From assembly GCA_938008665.1 (NCBI GenBank), contig CALLKA010000130.1, positions 1 through 36,923 on the forward strand: a stretch of DNA of 36,923 bases, in the 5' to 3' direction. The position numbers and the translations under genes were made by a program. This document shows positions 7,833 to 17,742 of the stretch, piece by piece (the stretch's first letter is position 1; each line of letters opens with the position of its first letter). A model generated the notes under the pieces. The model was not told the DNA's origin. It worked only from the letters and a program-made list of their open reading frames with translations, and searched no databases. The DNA comes from an uncultured Bacteroidota bacterium. Lineage in GTDB: Bacteria > Bacteroidota > Bacteroidia > Chitinophagales > Chitinophagaceae.

Positions 7833-8966
7833 ATGTCAAAAAAAGTACTACAAGGTTTTATCTTAACACTTGTCATTTCATTTTTTAATCAAGCATGTTC
7901 ATCCAATAATACAAATACTATGGATACTACTGTTAAGTTGACCAGCCAAGCTTATGGTGAATTTGAGGGACAACCCATTACGGAATACACATTAACCAAC
8001 GCGCATGGCATGCAAGTAGGCATTATTAATTATGGCGGCGCACTCACAAAAATTATAACACAAGCAAAGGACAGTAGCTGGGGGGATGTATTAACTGGCT
8101 ATGATTCCTTAAGTGGATTTACACAAACAGCTAATCCTTATTTTGGTGCATTAATTGGTCGCTATGCCAATCGTATTGCCAAAGGAACTTATAAAGTGGA
8201 TGGCATTGAATATCATGCTGCACTAAACAATAATGGACAATCATTACATGGCGGATTGAAAGGGTTTGATAAGGTGGTATGGAAAGCAACACCATTGGCA
8301 GGGGATAGTAGTGTTCAATTAAATTACGAAAGTAAGGATGGAGAGGAAGGTTATCCAGGAAATTTAAAAGTACAGGTGGTGTATACCTTAACCGCATATA
8401 ATGGAATTAAAATAGATTATACTGCCACCACAGACAAAACGACCGTGATTAATTTAACCAATCACGCTTATTTTAATTTGTCTGCTGGAAAGTCACTTAC
8501 GATTGAGGATCATATTTTGCAAATAAATGCAAATCAATATACGCCCGTAGATACCGTACTTATTCCTACAGGTGAATCATTGGATGTCAAAGGCACGCCA
8601 ATGGATTTTACACAAGCCAAGCGTATTGGAGATGACCTTGAAAAAGTAGCAGGGGGTTATGATCATAATTGGATATTAAATAAAGCGGAAGGTTTACAAG
8701 AAGTGGCTAATGTATATGATCCTTTGAGCGGGCGCAGTTTAACGGTATTCACGACGGAGCCTGGTTTACAATTTTATTCTGGTAATTTTTTAGATGGCAC
8801 TTTAACACACACTAAAAATGGTATCCAATATATTAAGCATGGTGCATTGACCTTGGAAACCCAACATTTCCCTGATGCACCCAATCAAGTAAAATTTCCG
8901 AGTACCTTATTAAAGCCAGGTGAAACTTATAAGCATACCACTGTTTATAAATTCGCAACAAAATAA
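7833..8966 (+). CDS. galM: aldose 1-epimerase (galactose mutarotase), lipoprotein
   Basis: Mutarotase interconverts the alpha and beta anomers of galactose and glucose. The 377-residue product begins with a lipoprotein signal peptide whose lipobox ends FNQAC with the lipidated cysteine at residue 22, so it acts outside the cytoplasm, attached to a membrane. Family residues are present: GRYANRIAKG (110-118), LHGG (138-141), the catalytic NHAYFNL with H211, GGYDHN with D277, and the catalytic glutamate E342 in TLETQHFPDAPNQ. It lies 60 bases after galK and 25 before the Na+/galactose symporter. A periplasmic mutarotase could supply the preferred anomer to the transporter, which is inference from location. 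Confidence 0.94.
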   Translation: MSKKVLQGFILTLVISFFNQACSSNNTNTMDTTVKLTSQAYGEFEGQPITEYTLTNAHGMQVGIINYGGALTKIITQAKDSSWGDVLTGYDSLSGFTQTANPYFGALIGRYANRIAKGTYKVDGIEYHAALNNNGQSLHGGLKGFDKVVWKATPLAGDSSVQLNYESKDGEEGYPGNLKVQVVYTLTAYNGIKIDYTATTDKTTVINLTNHAYFNLSAGKSLTIEDHILQINANQYTPVDTVLIPTGESLDVKGTPMDFTQAKRIGDDLEKVAGGYDHNWILNKAEGLQEVANVYDPLSGRSLTVFTTEPGLQFYSGNFLDGTLTHTKNGIQYIKHGALTLETQHFPDAPNQVKFPSTLLKPGETYKHTTVYKFATK

Positions 8967-8991
8967 CCAAAACCAACCCAATCGAATACGT

Positions 8992-10680
8992 ATGAATTAT
9001 CAATTAAGCACCTTAGATTACATTGTATTTCTTGTCTATTTTGTTTTAATCCTATCTTATGGATATTACATTTATAAAAAAAGACAAACCAAAGAACAAG
9101 ATTCAAAAGCATTCTTTTTAGCGGAAGGATCTTTAACATGGTGGGCCATTGGTGCATCACTTATTGCATCTAATATATCAGCGGAGCAATTCATCGGCAT
9201 GAGTGGTAATGGCTATTTTGTGGGTATTGCCGTATCGGCTTATGAGTGGATTGCTGCATTGGGATTGGTGATTATTGCGGTATGGTTTATGCCTATTTAT
9301 TTAAAAAATAAAATTTACACCATGCCTCAGTTTTTACAAATGAGGTACAATGAAACGGTGTCCTTAATTATGGCCATTTTTTGGTTGTTTTTATATGTGT
9401 TTGTGAATTTAACCTCTATTTTATATTTAGGTGCCATCGCCATCAATGGATTATTGCCGGGTCAAAATCATTTACATGAAATTATTGTTTGCTTAGCCAT
9501 CTTTGCCGTGTTTATTACCTTGGGCGGAATGAAAGTAATCGGATATACAGATGTTATACAAGTAACAGTTTTAATTATTGGGGGATTGGCCACTACCTAT
9601 ATGGCATTATCCATGGTGAGTGAAAAGTTTGGTATGGGTGGCGGAATCATTTCTGGATTTACTACATTAATGCAACAAGCACCTGAACATTTTCATATGG
9701 TCATGGACAAACCCAATGCCGCTTCCTCGCAGGAATATATTGATAAGTATATGATTCTTCCAGGTATTGCGATGTATGCAGCAGGCCAATGGATTTTGAA
9801 TATAAATTATTGGGGATGTAATCAATATATTACACAACGTGCGCTAGGTGCTGATTTACCTACTGCGCGTAAAGGAATATTATTTGCCGCTTTATTAAAA
9901 TTATTAATGCCCGTCATTGTAATGTTACCCGGAATCGCGGCTTACGTACTTCACAAAAACGGACATTTAAATCATTTGGTGGGTGGTATGGACGGTGCGT
10001 ACTCTGCGGTATTGGCATTTTTACCTACGGGTATAAAAGGTTTATCACTAGCAGCGCTTACTGCAGCTATCGTTGCTTCCTTAGCAGGTAAATCAAATAG
10101 TATTAGTACCATTTTCACTTTGGATATTTATAAAAAATATTTTGCCAAAGAAGCGAGCGAGCAAAAATTAGTGAATATGGGAAGATGGGTAGTCATATGC
10201 GCCATGTGTATTAGTGTAATATTCACTTGGGATGATATTTTAGGCATCGGAGGTGCAGGAGGATTTACATTTATTCAAAAGTATACAGGCTTTATTAGCC
10301 CAGGGGTATTGGTGGTGTTTGTATTAGGTATGTTTTGGAAACGTACTACAGGAACTGCAGCCATAGTAGGTATCTTAGGTGGTTTTATTTTATCCTTATT
10401 CTATAATGAATTTGCTCCGATGGTATTTGGCAATGAAACATTCTATTATACAGCGTATCCGAATAGCGCGGGCGTATATAAAATTCCATTTTTAGTTGCA
10501 ATGGGTATTGCCGGAATTATAACTGCCATATTAATGGTAGTGATTACATTATTTGGACCAAAAGTAAATCCAAAAGCTTTTGTATCCGATAAGTCAATGT
10601 TTAAAGTAGATAACACCACATTGGTATTAATCGTTTCCATACTGATGATTTTATCCGCCTTGTATATTAAGTTCTGGTAA
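8992..10680 (+). CDS. Na+/galactose (glucose) symporter, SSS family, vSGLT-like
   Basis: This inner-membrane protein of the sodium:solute symporter family (562 residues from the ATG at 8992) imports sugar with Na+. An upstream in-frame ATG at 8920 lies inside galM and is unlikely to be used. Similarity to Vibrio vSGLT is strong throughout: WWAIGASLIASNISAEQFIGM, YEWIAALGL, YVFVNLTS and GCNQYI. The galactose-contacting residues of vSGLT appear to be kept: Q66 (Q69), E85 (E88), N277 (N260) and K303 (K294). At the Na+ site, the Ser-Ser pair of vSGLT (364-365) is Ala-Ser here (A362-S363). At least a dozen hydrophobic segments are evident. Together with galK and galM it forms a galactose uptake and use set. 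Other aldoses are possible substrates. Confidence 0.9.
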   Translation: MNYQLSTLDYIVFLVYFVLILSYGYYIYKKRQTKEQDSKAFFLAEGSLTWWAIGASLIASNISAEQFIGMSGNGYFVGIAVSAYEWIAALGLVIIAVWFMPIYLKNKIYTMPQFLQMRYNETVSLIMAIFWLFLYVFVNLTSILYLGAIAINGLLPGQNHLHEIIVCLAIFAVFITLGGMKVIGYTDVIQVTVLIIGGLATTYMALSMVSEKFGMGGGIISGFTTLMQQAPEHFHMVMDKPNAASSQEYIDKYMILPGIAMYAAGQWILNINYWGCNQYITQRALGADLPTARKGILFAALLKLLMPVIVMLPGIAAYVLHKNGHLNHLVGGMDGAYSAVLAFLPTGIKGLSLAALTAAIVASLAGKSNSISTIFTLDIYKKYFAKEASEQKLVNMGRWVVICAMCISVIFTWDDILGIGGAGGFTFIQKYTGFISPGVLVVFVLGMFWKRTTGTAAIVGILGGFILSLFYNEFAPMVFGNETFYYTAYPNSAGVYKIPFLVAMGIAGIITAILMVVITLFGPKVNPKAFVSDKSMFKVDNTTLVLIVSILMILSALYIKFW

Positions 10681-10783
10681 ACACTATTAGTGGTGAAAGT
10701 AGTAATCAAATAACTTTAAACAAGAAAGTTACTATCACCAAGGTTGTAATGATGAATATAAAATAGTAATTTATACTTCAAAT

Positions 10784-10821
10784 AAAAAAGCCCTCCTCCG
10801 AATTTCGGAGGAGGGCTTTTT
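10784..10821. terminator. bidirectional terminator between the symporter and the RND operon
   Basis: Arms 10785-10801 and 10805-10821 make a 17-base-pair stem with the GC core GCCCTCCTCCGA and a three-base loop ATT. A-run and T-run flanks lie on the two sides, so both strands read as an intrinsic terminator. It sits between converging genes, ending the plus-strand galactose unit and the minus-strand efflux operon. Confidence 0.93.
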
Positions 10822-10894
10822 GCTATAGTTTTTTGCTTTAATCGATTTACTGTAATTGATTCACTGCAATAATTAAACTAAATCAACTGATGGT

Positions 10895-13800
10895 TTAATA
10901 CCAAGAACCATTAATTATTTTATCGCCATTTGCATTATTGTTTGCGTTTCTTCTTTTTTCATTTCTTCTGTGAATGAAAGCAGTCACAAACATTAATGGT
11001 AAAAAGATAAAAGTTAATGGAGGTATTCCCAACATGCTAATCCATTTACCTCCAAAGTGACGACGCATTGGACGGCGTAAACGTTCAGCGATTAAATACA
11101 TCGCAGGTACAATAAACAAGGTCATGAAAAACGCGAATATCAATCCAAAAATTAAGGTCCAGCTTAATGGCTTCCAGAAAGAAACGCTATCGCCGCCAAA
11201 AAAGATATGTGGATTTAACTCACTAAATAAAGTCACAAAGTTAATGTTAAAGCCAATCGCAATAGGTATAAAGCCTAGGATCGCAGCCAATGCAGTTAAT
11301 AGTACAGGGATAATCCTGGTTTTACCTGCTTGCACTAATGCCTCTTTGGTTTTCATGCCTCTTGCTCTTAATACATCGGTGAATTCAATAATTAATATAC
11401 CATTTTTCACAACGATACCTGCTAAACCTACAATACCTAAGCCGGTCATTACTCCAGATACTTTCATACCAAATATGGAGAATCCTAATAATACGCCAAT
11501 GATACTAAATAAAATCTCTGTTAAAATAATCACCGATTTTGAAATAGAATTAAACTGTAACACCAAAGTGAAAAGGATCAACATTAATGCAATGATCAAC
11601 GCTTTTCCTAAAAAGCTTACTGTTTCTAATTGCTGTTGGTTTTCGCCAGTTTGCTTAATGGTAACCCCTTCTTGTAAGCCATTAAAATTTGAAATGTATT
11701 GTGCAATAACCGCGTTTACGGAAGTAGGGTTAAAGCCTTGCGCTAACAATACATTTGAACTTAATTGAATAAGGCGTTTTTGATCCTTACGTCTTACACT
11801 ACCTAAGGTATTGGTAGGTTCTACTTTTACCAATGAGCTAATAGGAATATTTTTAACCATACCACCTGCTGCCATATCTCTAAAGGATAAACGCATATTC
11901 AATATATCCACTAAGTTTTTACGTTGTAAACTTTCATTACGTAATTGAATTTTATATTCTTCCTTGCCATCTTTAATTTTTGAAACTTCCTTACCAAATA
12001 AAGCGGTTCTAATTTGCATACCTACTTGCGCTGATGAAACCCCGGCAATTAGTGCACGCTCACGATCTACCGTTAAAGTTAATTCTGGATTTTGTAAGTC
12101 CACATCCATTTTTAATTCTTCCACGCCCGGCACCTGCACCGAATCTAAATAGTTTTTTAAACCCACTGCAGTTTTTATTAAATTATCAAAATCATCCCCT
12201 TGAATTTCAATATTAATAGGGGGTTCCGTTGGGGGACCGCTTTGTTCCTGTGCTACTGTTATTTCAGCACCAGGTATTCCTTTTAATTGTGCACGAATCG
12301 CATCCAAATATGGAGCGGTTGATTTACCATCCCGTTTTTCAAATTCAACAAAATTAATTTGTAATCGCCCTAATTCTGCGTGCGGGCTTCGGTCACCACG
12401 CATTGGGTCGCCTGCGCCTACTGCCACATTGGAAATAATACTTTCAACAATTGGATTTCGCTTACCGGGCTCATTGTCTAGTACTTTATTTACTTTGGCT
12501 TCAAGCACTTTGGTTACAGAATCAGTATATCCTACTTGTGTACCTACAGGTAATTTTAAATAAACATATAATTGATTGGGATCACCCACAGGGAAAAATT
12601 CAATTCCTACACGACCCTTAGCAACGCTAATTCCAAAAACAACAAACGAAACAACTAATAATACAAAAGTGCCAATTAATAATTTAACGGGTCTCCAACC
12701 TGTTAATGCACGGCGCAAACCATTTTCATACATACCCATTAAATTAGGTAAAGTGATTGTTTGGAATTTATGAATAGCAGAAGCAATAAAATATCTATTG
12801 ACTACTACTAGTATCATAAAGAAAATAAGTAGGTTACCTAAAAATGTATACCCAGTTAAATCAAACAAAACGCCAACGATTACGGGGATCCAAAATCCCT
12901 TTTGCTTAAATATCTTAGCCCTGTTTTTTAATCTTTCTTCCTCACTTTCTTCTTCATGGTTCATAAAATCAACCGCAAAAACCGGGTTCATGATAAACGC
13001 CACTAATAAGGAAGCAGTTAATGTAAATATTAACATCGTAGGTAAGTAAATCATAAATTTACCAATCAAACCAGGCCAAAACAATAATGGGAAAAAGGGT
13101 GCTAATGTAGTGATGGTGCCGGCTAACACTGGAACAAATACTTCACCTGCTGCCATTTTCGCAGAAACTGTAGCTGATAATTTTCCTTTACCCTGAATAA
13201 AAATACGATGCGTGTTTTCAATAACCACAATGGCATCGTCTACTATAATACCCAATCCAAACAAGAGTGCAAATAGTACGATAAAGTTAAGGGTGATACT
13301 GTTTCCTACAATTAGTTCAGCACCTGGTATAAATACAAAGGCAACAAACATACTCAAAGGAACTGATAAGGCAACAAAGAAGGCGTTGGTCACACCCATG
13401 AAAAACATAAGTACAATTAATACAAGTACAAATCCAATAACAATCGAGTTAACTAATTCAGTAAATGAACTTCTGGTTCTAATACTTTGGTCACCAGATA
13501 TAACCACTTTTAAATCTGACGGAAAATCATTTAATATAGTTTCATCAACCACTTTTTTTACAGCATCAGAAGTAGCGATTAAGTTTTCACCACTTCTTTT
13601 AATAATATTTAAGGTCATTACATTTTTACCATCTAAACGCGCATAACTTTCATTGGTTTTTACCGTATCCACGATACTCGCTACATCTTTTAAATATATA
13701 GCAGCACCACTGGTGTTACGAATAATGATATTACTAATATCATTGGCATTTTTTAATTGGCCTTTTAGTTGCAGGTTACGATTCATTGAGCCTACTTCTA

Positions 13801-14497
13801 ATAAACCACCAGATAAATCTAAATTTTCACGTTGAATAGCAAAAGTGATATCATCAAAAGTGATACCCGCACTTTGCATTTTATAATTATCTACGTTAAT
13901 TTGAAATTCTCTTTCAGGCGCGCCTACAATATCAATTCTATTGATTTGAAAAATATTCTCCAACTTATCTTTTAATAACTCTGAATATTTGGATAACTGC
14001 ACTAAATCGTAATTGCCATTAATATTTACATACATAATGGGCTGTTCGCTCAAACTAATCTCAATAACCCTCGGTGCTTGCGTTAAATCATTTGGCAAAT
14101 CAGATTTGGCTTTATCAACCGCATCTTTCACCTTTTGTAAAGCCACATCGGTAGGAACATTGGTCCCAAACTCAATGGTAATCGCCGAAAAATCCTGTTG
14201 TGAGTTGGAAGTGAACTTTGTAATTTTCGCTCCAGTAATACCCTTGATTTGCTTTTCGATAGGCCCCGTTACCAGATTTTCAATATCCTTGGGTGAATTA
14301 CCCACATAAACAGTTTGTACAAATATGGTAGGGATAATAATATCAGGAAACTGTTCCTTAGGTAGTGTCAAAAACTGAAAAATACCGCCTAAGCTTATAA
14401 ATAACATAAGTAGGTATATCGAAGTTTTGTTGGTGATACTCCAAGAAGTAGGTTTAAACTCCTTAAATTTTTCTTTTATATTTTGAATTGTCGACAT
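10895..14497 (-). CDS. RND-family efflux pump, inner-membrane permease
   Basis: This is a proton-driven pump of the resistance-nodulation-division (AcrB-like) type, which exports hydrophobic compounds or drugs with an adaptor and an outer-membrane channel. The 1200-residue product keeps the proton-relay residues: the Asp pair D420-D421 in GIIVDDAIVVIEN (TM4) and K1031 in VVKNGILIIEF (TM10). The N-terminal transmembrane segment and the PEREFQI and SGDQSIRTRSSF porter-domain blocks are recognisable. It is longer than the usual 1020-1060. There is an extra hydrophobic part (about 530-572) after TM6, with a charged EEESEEERLK linker, and a C-terminal extension with another hydrophobic segment (about 1151-1175) and an Asn-rich tail. 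It is the last gene of the tetR-tolC-adaptor-pump operon. Its substrate cannot be told. Confidence 0.93.
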   Translation of the reverse strand: MSTIQNIKEKFKEFKPTSWSITNKTSIYLLMLFISLGGIFQFLTLPKEQFPDIIIPTIFVQTVYVGNSPKDIENLVTGPIEKQIKGITGAKITKFTSNSQQDFSAITIEFGTNVPTDVALQKVKDAVDKAKSDLPNDLTQAPRVIEISLSEQPIMYVNINGNYDLVQLSKYSELLKDKLENIFQINRIDIVGAPEREFQINVDNYKMQSAGITFDDITFAIQRENLDLSGGLLEVGSMNRNLQLKGQLKNANDISNIIIRNTSGAAIYLKDVASIVDTVKTNESYARLDGKNVMTLNIIKRSGENLIATSDAVKKVVDETILNDFPSDLKVVISGDQSIRTRSSFTELVNSIVIGFVLVLIVLMFFMGVTNAFFVALSVPLSMFVAFVFIPGAELIVGNSITLNFIVLFALLFGLGIIVDDAIVVIENTHRIFIQGKGKLSATVSAKMAAGEVFVPVLAGTITTLAPFFPLLFWPGLIGKFMIYLPTMLIFTLTASLLVAFIMNPVFAVDFMNHEEESEEERLKNRAKIFKQKGFWIPVIVGVLFDLTGYTFLGNLLIFFMILVVVNRYFIASAIHKFQTITLPNLMGMYENGLRRALTGWRPVKLLIGTFVLLVVSFVVFGISVAKGRVGIEFFPVGDPNQLYVYLKLPVGTQVGYTDSVTKVLEAKVNKVLDNEPGKRNPIVESIISNVAVGAGDPMRGDRSPHAELGRLQINFVEFEKRDGKSTAPYLDAIRAQLKGIPGAEITVAQEQSGPPTEPPINIEIQGDDFDNLIKTAVGLKNYLDSVQVPGVEELKMDVDLQNPELTLTVDRERALIAGVSSAQVGMQIRTALFGKEVSKIKDGKEEYKIQLRNESLQRKNLVDILNMRLSFRDMAAGGMVKNIPISSLVKVEPTNTLGSVRRKDQKRLIQLSSNVLLAQGFNPTSVNAVIAQYISNFNGLQEGVTIKQTGENQQQLETVSFLGKALIIALMLILFTLVLQFNSISKSVIILTEILFSIIGVLLGFSIFGMKVSGVMTGLGIVGLAGIVVKNGILIIEFTDVLRARGMKTKEALVQAGKTRIIPVLLTALAAILGFIPIAIGFNINFVTLFSELNPHIFFGGDSVSFWKPLSWTLIFGLIFAFFMTLFIVPAMYLIAERLRRPMRRHFGGKWISMLGIPPLTFIFLPLMFVTAFIHRRNEKRRNANNNANGDKIINGSWY

Positions 14498-14523
14498 AGT
14501 AATCTATTAATGATTTGATTTAT

Positions 14524-15702
14524 TTATTTAGCTACTGTTGTGATAAACTGGCCATCAAATAAATTTTGATATCCAGTAGTAATAATAACATCACCTACAA
14601 CTAAGCCACTTAATACTTCCATATTGTCACCATAAAACTCGCCTACAGTAATCATTTTTTTACGTGCAATCATTTTTCCATTTTCATTTATGGATACATA
14701 AATGAATTTACCCTTTTCATCATTTTGTAAAATATTGATCGGGATACTTAAGGCGTTTGCTTTAGAATAATCTTTAATTCTTACTTGTACTAATTGATTG
14801 GGTCTAAAATCACTGTTGGGCGCTAATTTAGTTTCAATAAAAAAGCTTCTGCTTAATGGGTCGATTACTTTACCCATTACACTAATTTTTGTTGCTATTG
14901 TTTTTTGCATGTCTGGAAAGTTCAAAGAAACATCACTACCTACATGTACCTTTCCAGTATAGTTTTCGGGAACCAATGCGGTTGCTTTTAATTTTTGTGT
15001 ATTTACTATTTTTATTTGACCAGCACCCATAAACATTTCTCCCACATGTATATTTACTTCTTCTGCAACACCATCCACATCACTATAAATACTAGTGTAA
15101 GCCAATTGGTCTTTAATTACGCCTACTTGTTCAGTAGCTCCTTTTAGCTGACTAGCCAATGCTTCCGCATTTGTTTTTGCAGTTAACAGTTGAATTTCGC
15201 TGCCAATATTTTGTTCCCATAAATTCTTTTGTTTTTCATATACTGATTTTGCTAAGGCAGCTTGTGCTTTAAGTGTTTCAATATTTTGAGATGCCGCAGC
15301 TGCGCTTTGCTTAATTAAGCTATTATCTAATTGCAATAATAATTGCCCTTTTTTTACAATATCTCCTCTTTTAACATAAAGAGATCTTACTTGACCGCCA
15401 CCAGCTCGGGGAGTTATATATGAAACACTTTCGGATTCAATTTTTCCTTGAAGCTCAATGTAATGGTCAAACACCTGAGTTTTAATCGTATCAATTGAAA
15501 CTAAAATGGTTTTATCAGCTTTAGCGCCGCCCATCGATTTGATTTCTTTTTCAAGATTAGCAATGTTGATGCTAATTTCTAATGCTTGTTTTTTTAAATT
15601 AGCCAAAGCTGTTTTTTTAGCTTCTACTGAATTTTTATCGCCACCACAAGCGACTAAAAACAATACCAATGATCCGATAATTAATGTTGCGTAATTTTTC
15701 AT
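14524..15702 (-). CDS. RND efflux adaptor (membrane fusion protein), lipoprotein
   Basis: This periplasmic adaptor joins the RND permease to the outer-membrane channel. I prefer the start at 15702 (392 residues; an in-frame ATG six codons earlier, at 15720, is possible). From 15702 the protein opens with a lipoprotein signal ending LVAC, the lipidated cysteine being residue 19. A coiled-coil follows (KKTALANLKKQALEISINIA), then the lipoyl/barrel-sandwich half (ITPRAGGGQVRSLYVKRGD, VKKGQLLLQLDN), a second helical hairpin (about residues 115-180) and the matching half-motif YSDVDGVAEEVNIHVGEM. The beta-barrel and membrane-proximal parts complete the HlyD/AcrA layout. It lies 26 bases upstream of the pump gene in transcription order. 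Confidence 0.92.
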   Translation of the reverse strand: MKNYATLIIGSLVLFLVACGGDKNSVEAKKTALANLKKQALEISINIANLEKEIKSMGGAKADKTILVSIDTIKTQVFDHYIELQGKIESESVSYITPRAGGGQVRSLYVKRGDIVKKGQLLLQLDNSLIKQSAAAASQNIETLKAQAALAKSVYEKQKNLWEQNIGSEIQLLTAKTNAEALASQLKGATEQVGVIKDQLAYTSIYSDVDGVAEEVNIHVGEMFMGAGQIKIVNTQKLKATALVPENYTGKVHVGSDVSLNFPDMQKTIATKISVMGKVIDPLSRSFFIETKLAPNSDFRPNQLVQVRIKDYSKANALSIPINILQNDEKGKFIYVSINENGKMIARKKMITVGEFYGDNMEVLSGLVVGDVIITTGYQNLFDGQFITTVAK

Positions 15703-15760
15703 TATGTTTGATTTTATCATTTATTATTTTTCTGCATTCAAAGTTGCAGTGTATTTTATT

Positions 15761-17098
15761 TTATAATTTTCCTGTTGCTTTAAGTAAATCTACTTTCGCA
15801 ATTAATGCGCTATATAAGGCATTCATATAGTTATTCTGCGCAGCCACTAAATCCGCTTGTGACGCTGAAATTTCAGTATTGGAGCCGGTACCCGTTTCAA
15901 ATTTCTTTTTTGTTTGTTGGTAAACCGTTTCTGCTAATAGCATATTCTTTTTTTGAAACTGCATGGTAGCTACTGATGACATAAAATTTAGTTTGGCTTG
16001 CGTAATTTCATTGTCAATATTGTTTTTTAAAGCACCAATTTGATTTTCAATTTGCTTTAATTCAATTTTTGTTTTTTTCAATCTTGCATCTCTCGCAAAT
16101 CCATTGAATAAAGGCAGATTTATATTTAAGCTCACCATGGTCGTGTTAAACCAGCTACCCCCTTCAAAAAAATCAAATTTTGTACGCATTGCATTTTTTG
16201 AAGTATTTCCTGAAAAGCTAATGGTAGGTAAGTAGCCTAATTGATAACGCTTAACATTGAATTCTGATAATTTTTTCGTTTCACTTAAATATTGAAAATC
16301 TTTTCTTACCCCATATTGAAAATCATTCTCTACTAAAATATCTTTATCTAAACTTTTCTCATCAATCACTTCAGTTAAGGCTAAGCTATCATTCACGGGC
16401 ATTCCTATTAACATTTTTAATCCCATAAAACCAATAGCGACACTATTGTTGGCTTTTAATTTTTCGGTTTGTAAATTATTTAATTGAACACTTACCTTGT
16501 CCACGTCTAATTTTTCTGCAAATCCATTTTTATACATCACTTCTGCATCATGCGCTAATTTTGATAAGCGTTCAATATTTGCATCTAAAATATTAAGTTG
16601 TGTTTTGCTTGCGGATAATTGGTAATAAATTTTATAAATATTTGTTTTAATTGCCTCCTCCGTTAATGCAGCATTTTTCTTTTGCCACTCTAGTGAAGAT
16701 GCCCTTGCTTTCAAAGCCACAAATACTTGGCCATCAAATAATAGTTGTTGAAAATTAACACCATAGTTCGCATTGTATTTGGTACCAAACTGCACTGGTA
16801 TGTAGGTTCCAGCTGCGCCTCCAAATATTTGTGCCGGTAATAAAGAGGTAGGTATTTTTATAAAATCATTCACGCCTGCGTTAGTTCCAATAGTTGGAAA
16901 AGCAGCAGCACCAATTTCACGATTGGTTTGAATTTGTGCATCAATCGCAAGTAGTGAATTTTTTACTTGCACATTGTTATTTTTCGCAAAGGTTACGCAT
17001 TCCTCAAGTGAGAACGCATGCACTTGCTTTGTTTTGTTTTGTGCCTGCGAATTCACACTTAGTATTAAAATAGCACAAAGGATAAAAAATTGTTTCAT
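15761..17098 (-). CDS. TolC-family outer membrane channel of the RND operon
   Basis: The 445-residue product is the outer-membrane factor of the tripartite pump encoded with it. A signal peptide (about residues 1-19, likely cleaved at SQA/Q) precedes the first TolC repeat AFSLEECVTFAKNNNVQVKN. The C-terminal repeat has KKKFETGTGSNTEISASQADLVAAQ, and both halves show long amphipathic helices. It is second in the operon, 18 bases after tetR and 58 before the adaptor, so the whole pump and its regulator form one unit. Compared with the orphan TolC gene at 4080-5399 it shares the fold but is clearly divergent. Confidence 0.92.
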   Translation of the reverse strand: MKQFFILCAILILSVNSQAQNKTKQVHAFSLEECVTFAKNNNVQVKNSLLAIDAQIQTNREIGAAAFPTIGTNAGVNDFIKIPTSLLPAQIFGGAAGTYIPVQFGTKYNANYGVNFQQLLFDGQVFVALKARASSLEWQKKNAALTEEAIKTNIYKIYYQLSASKTQLNILDANIERLSKLAHDAEVMYKNGFAEKLDVDKVSVQLNNLQTEKLKANNSVAIGFMGLKMLIGMPVNDSLALTEVIDEKSLDKDILVENDFQYGVRKDFQYLSETKKLSEFNVKRYQLGYLPTISFSGNTSKNAMRTKFDFFEGGSWFNTTMVSLNINLPLFNGFARDARLKKTKIELKQIENQIGALKNNIDNEITQAKLNFMSSVATMQFQKKNMLLAETVYQQTKKKFETGTGSNTEISASQADLVAAQNNYMNALYSALIAKVDLLKATGKL

Positions 17099-17116
17099 TG
17101 GTATATTAATTGATAT

Positions 17117-17725
17117 TTATTTACTTAGGGTTTCTGATTTGTATTTATCCATTAGTTTATGACCTTCCAAAGTGGCAACGCCATATACAAAATGTTCTAT
17201 GATTTGCAAATTCACTTTTAGCAAATCAAATTTGCTTGGATGAAAAACATGAATATTAAAAGGGATTAAACTAGTTTCAAGTCGATATTTTGATAGAATA
17301 TTGATATCTATTTCCTTTCGGTATAAACCTTCATTGATTCCTTTTTCCAAATTCTTACTGATCATTGAATAAATAAAATCGTCTTTATGCGTTTTAATTT
17401 TTTCAAAAGCCAAAGGGTAATATTTTTCAATCTCAAACAATGCGAGTGGGTTCATCCTATTAAACATTTCCTGAATCACCGCCATTAAAAGAAAAATTTC
17501 ATGAACTGCATTTTCCGCAAGTACCATGCTGGTGTTACAAATATGTGCATGATTGTTCAGCTCCTTTTCCACGACTGCCGAAACCAAACTATCCTTGTCC
17601 TTATAATATTGATAAATGGTCTTTTTGCTAATGCCCAATTGGGTTGCTAAGTCATCCATAGTAACACGTTTCACCCCTGTTTGGAACATCAATTCCTGCG
17701 CTTTCTTAACTATTCTATCTTCCAT
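17117..17725 (-). CDS. TetR/AcrR-family repressor of the efflux operon
   Basis: The 202-residue product has a TetR-type N-terminal DNA-binding domain: helix 1 with IVKKAQELMFQTGVKRVTM, then the helix-turn-helix at about residues 24-44, including LATQLGISKKTIYQYYKDK. The remaining 150 residues form the variable ligand-binding and dimerisation domain. TetR proteins normally repress and are released by the compounds their pumps export. It is the first gene of the efflux operon, so it is very likely autoregulated: a strong promoter and an overlapping 8-base inverted repeat lie directly upstream (17743-17780). The start at 17725 gives a short leader of about 10 bases. Confidence 0.92.
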   Translation of the reverse strand: MEDRIVKKAQELMFQTGVKRVTMDDLATQLGISKKTIYQYYKDKDSLVSAVVEKELNNHAHICNTSMVLAENAVHEIFLLMAVIQEMFNRMNPLALFEIEKYYPLAFEKIKTHKDDFIYSMISKNLEKGINEGLYRKEIDINILSKYRLETSLIPFNIHVFHPSKFDLLKVNLQIIEHFVYGVATLEGHKLMDKYKSETLSK

Positions 17726-17742
17726 AGGTTGATTTGAAGGCG

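Noticed and set aside
11124..11768. A 214-codon plus-strand frame, and others at 12798-13049 and 13212-13646, inside the RND pump gene
   Set aside because: They are antisense to a clearly conserved 1200-residue protein and have compositions typical of shadow frames.
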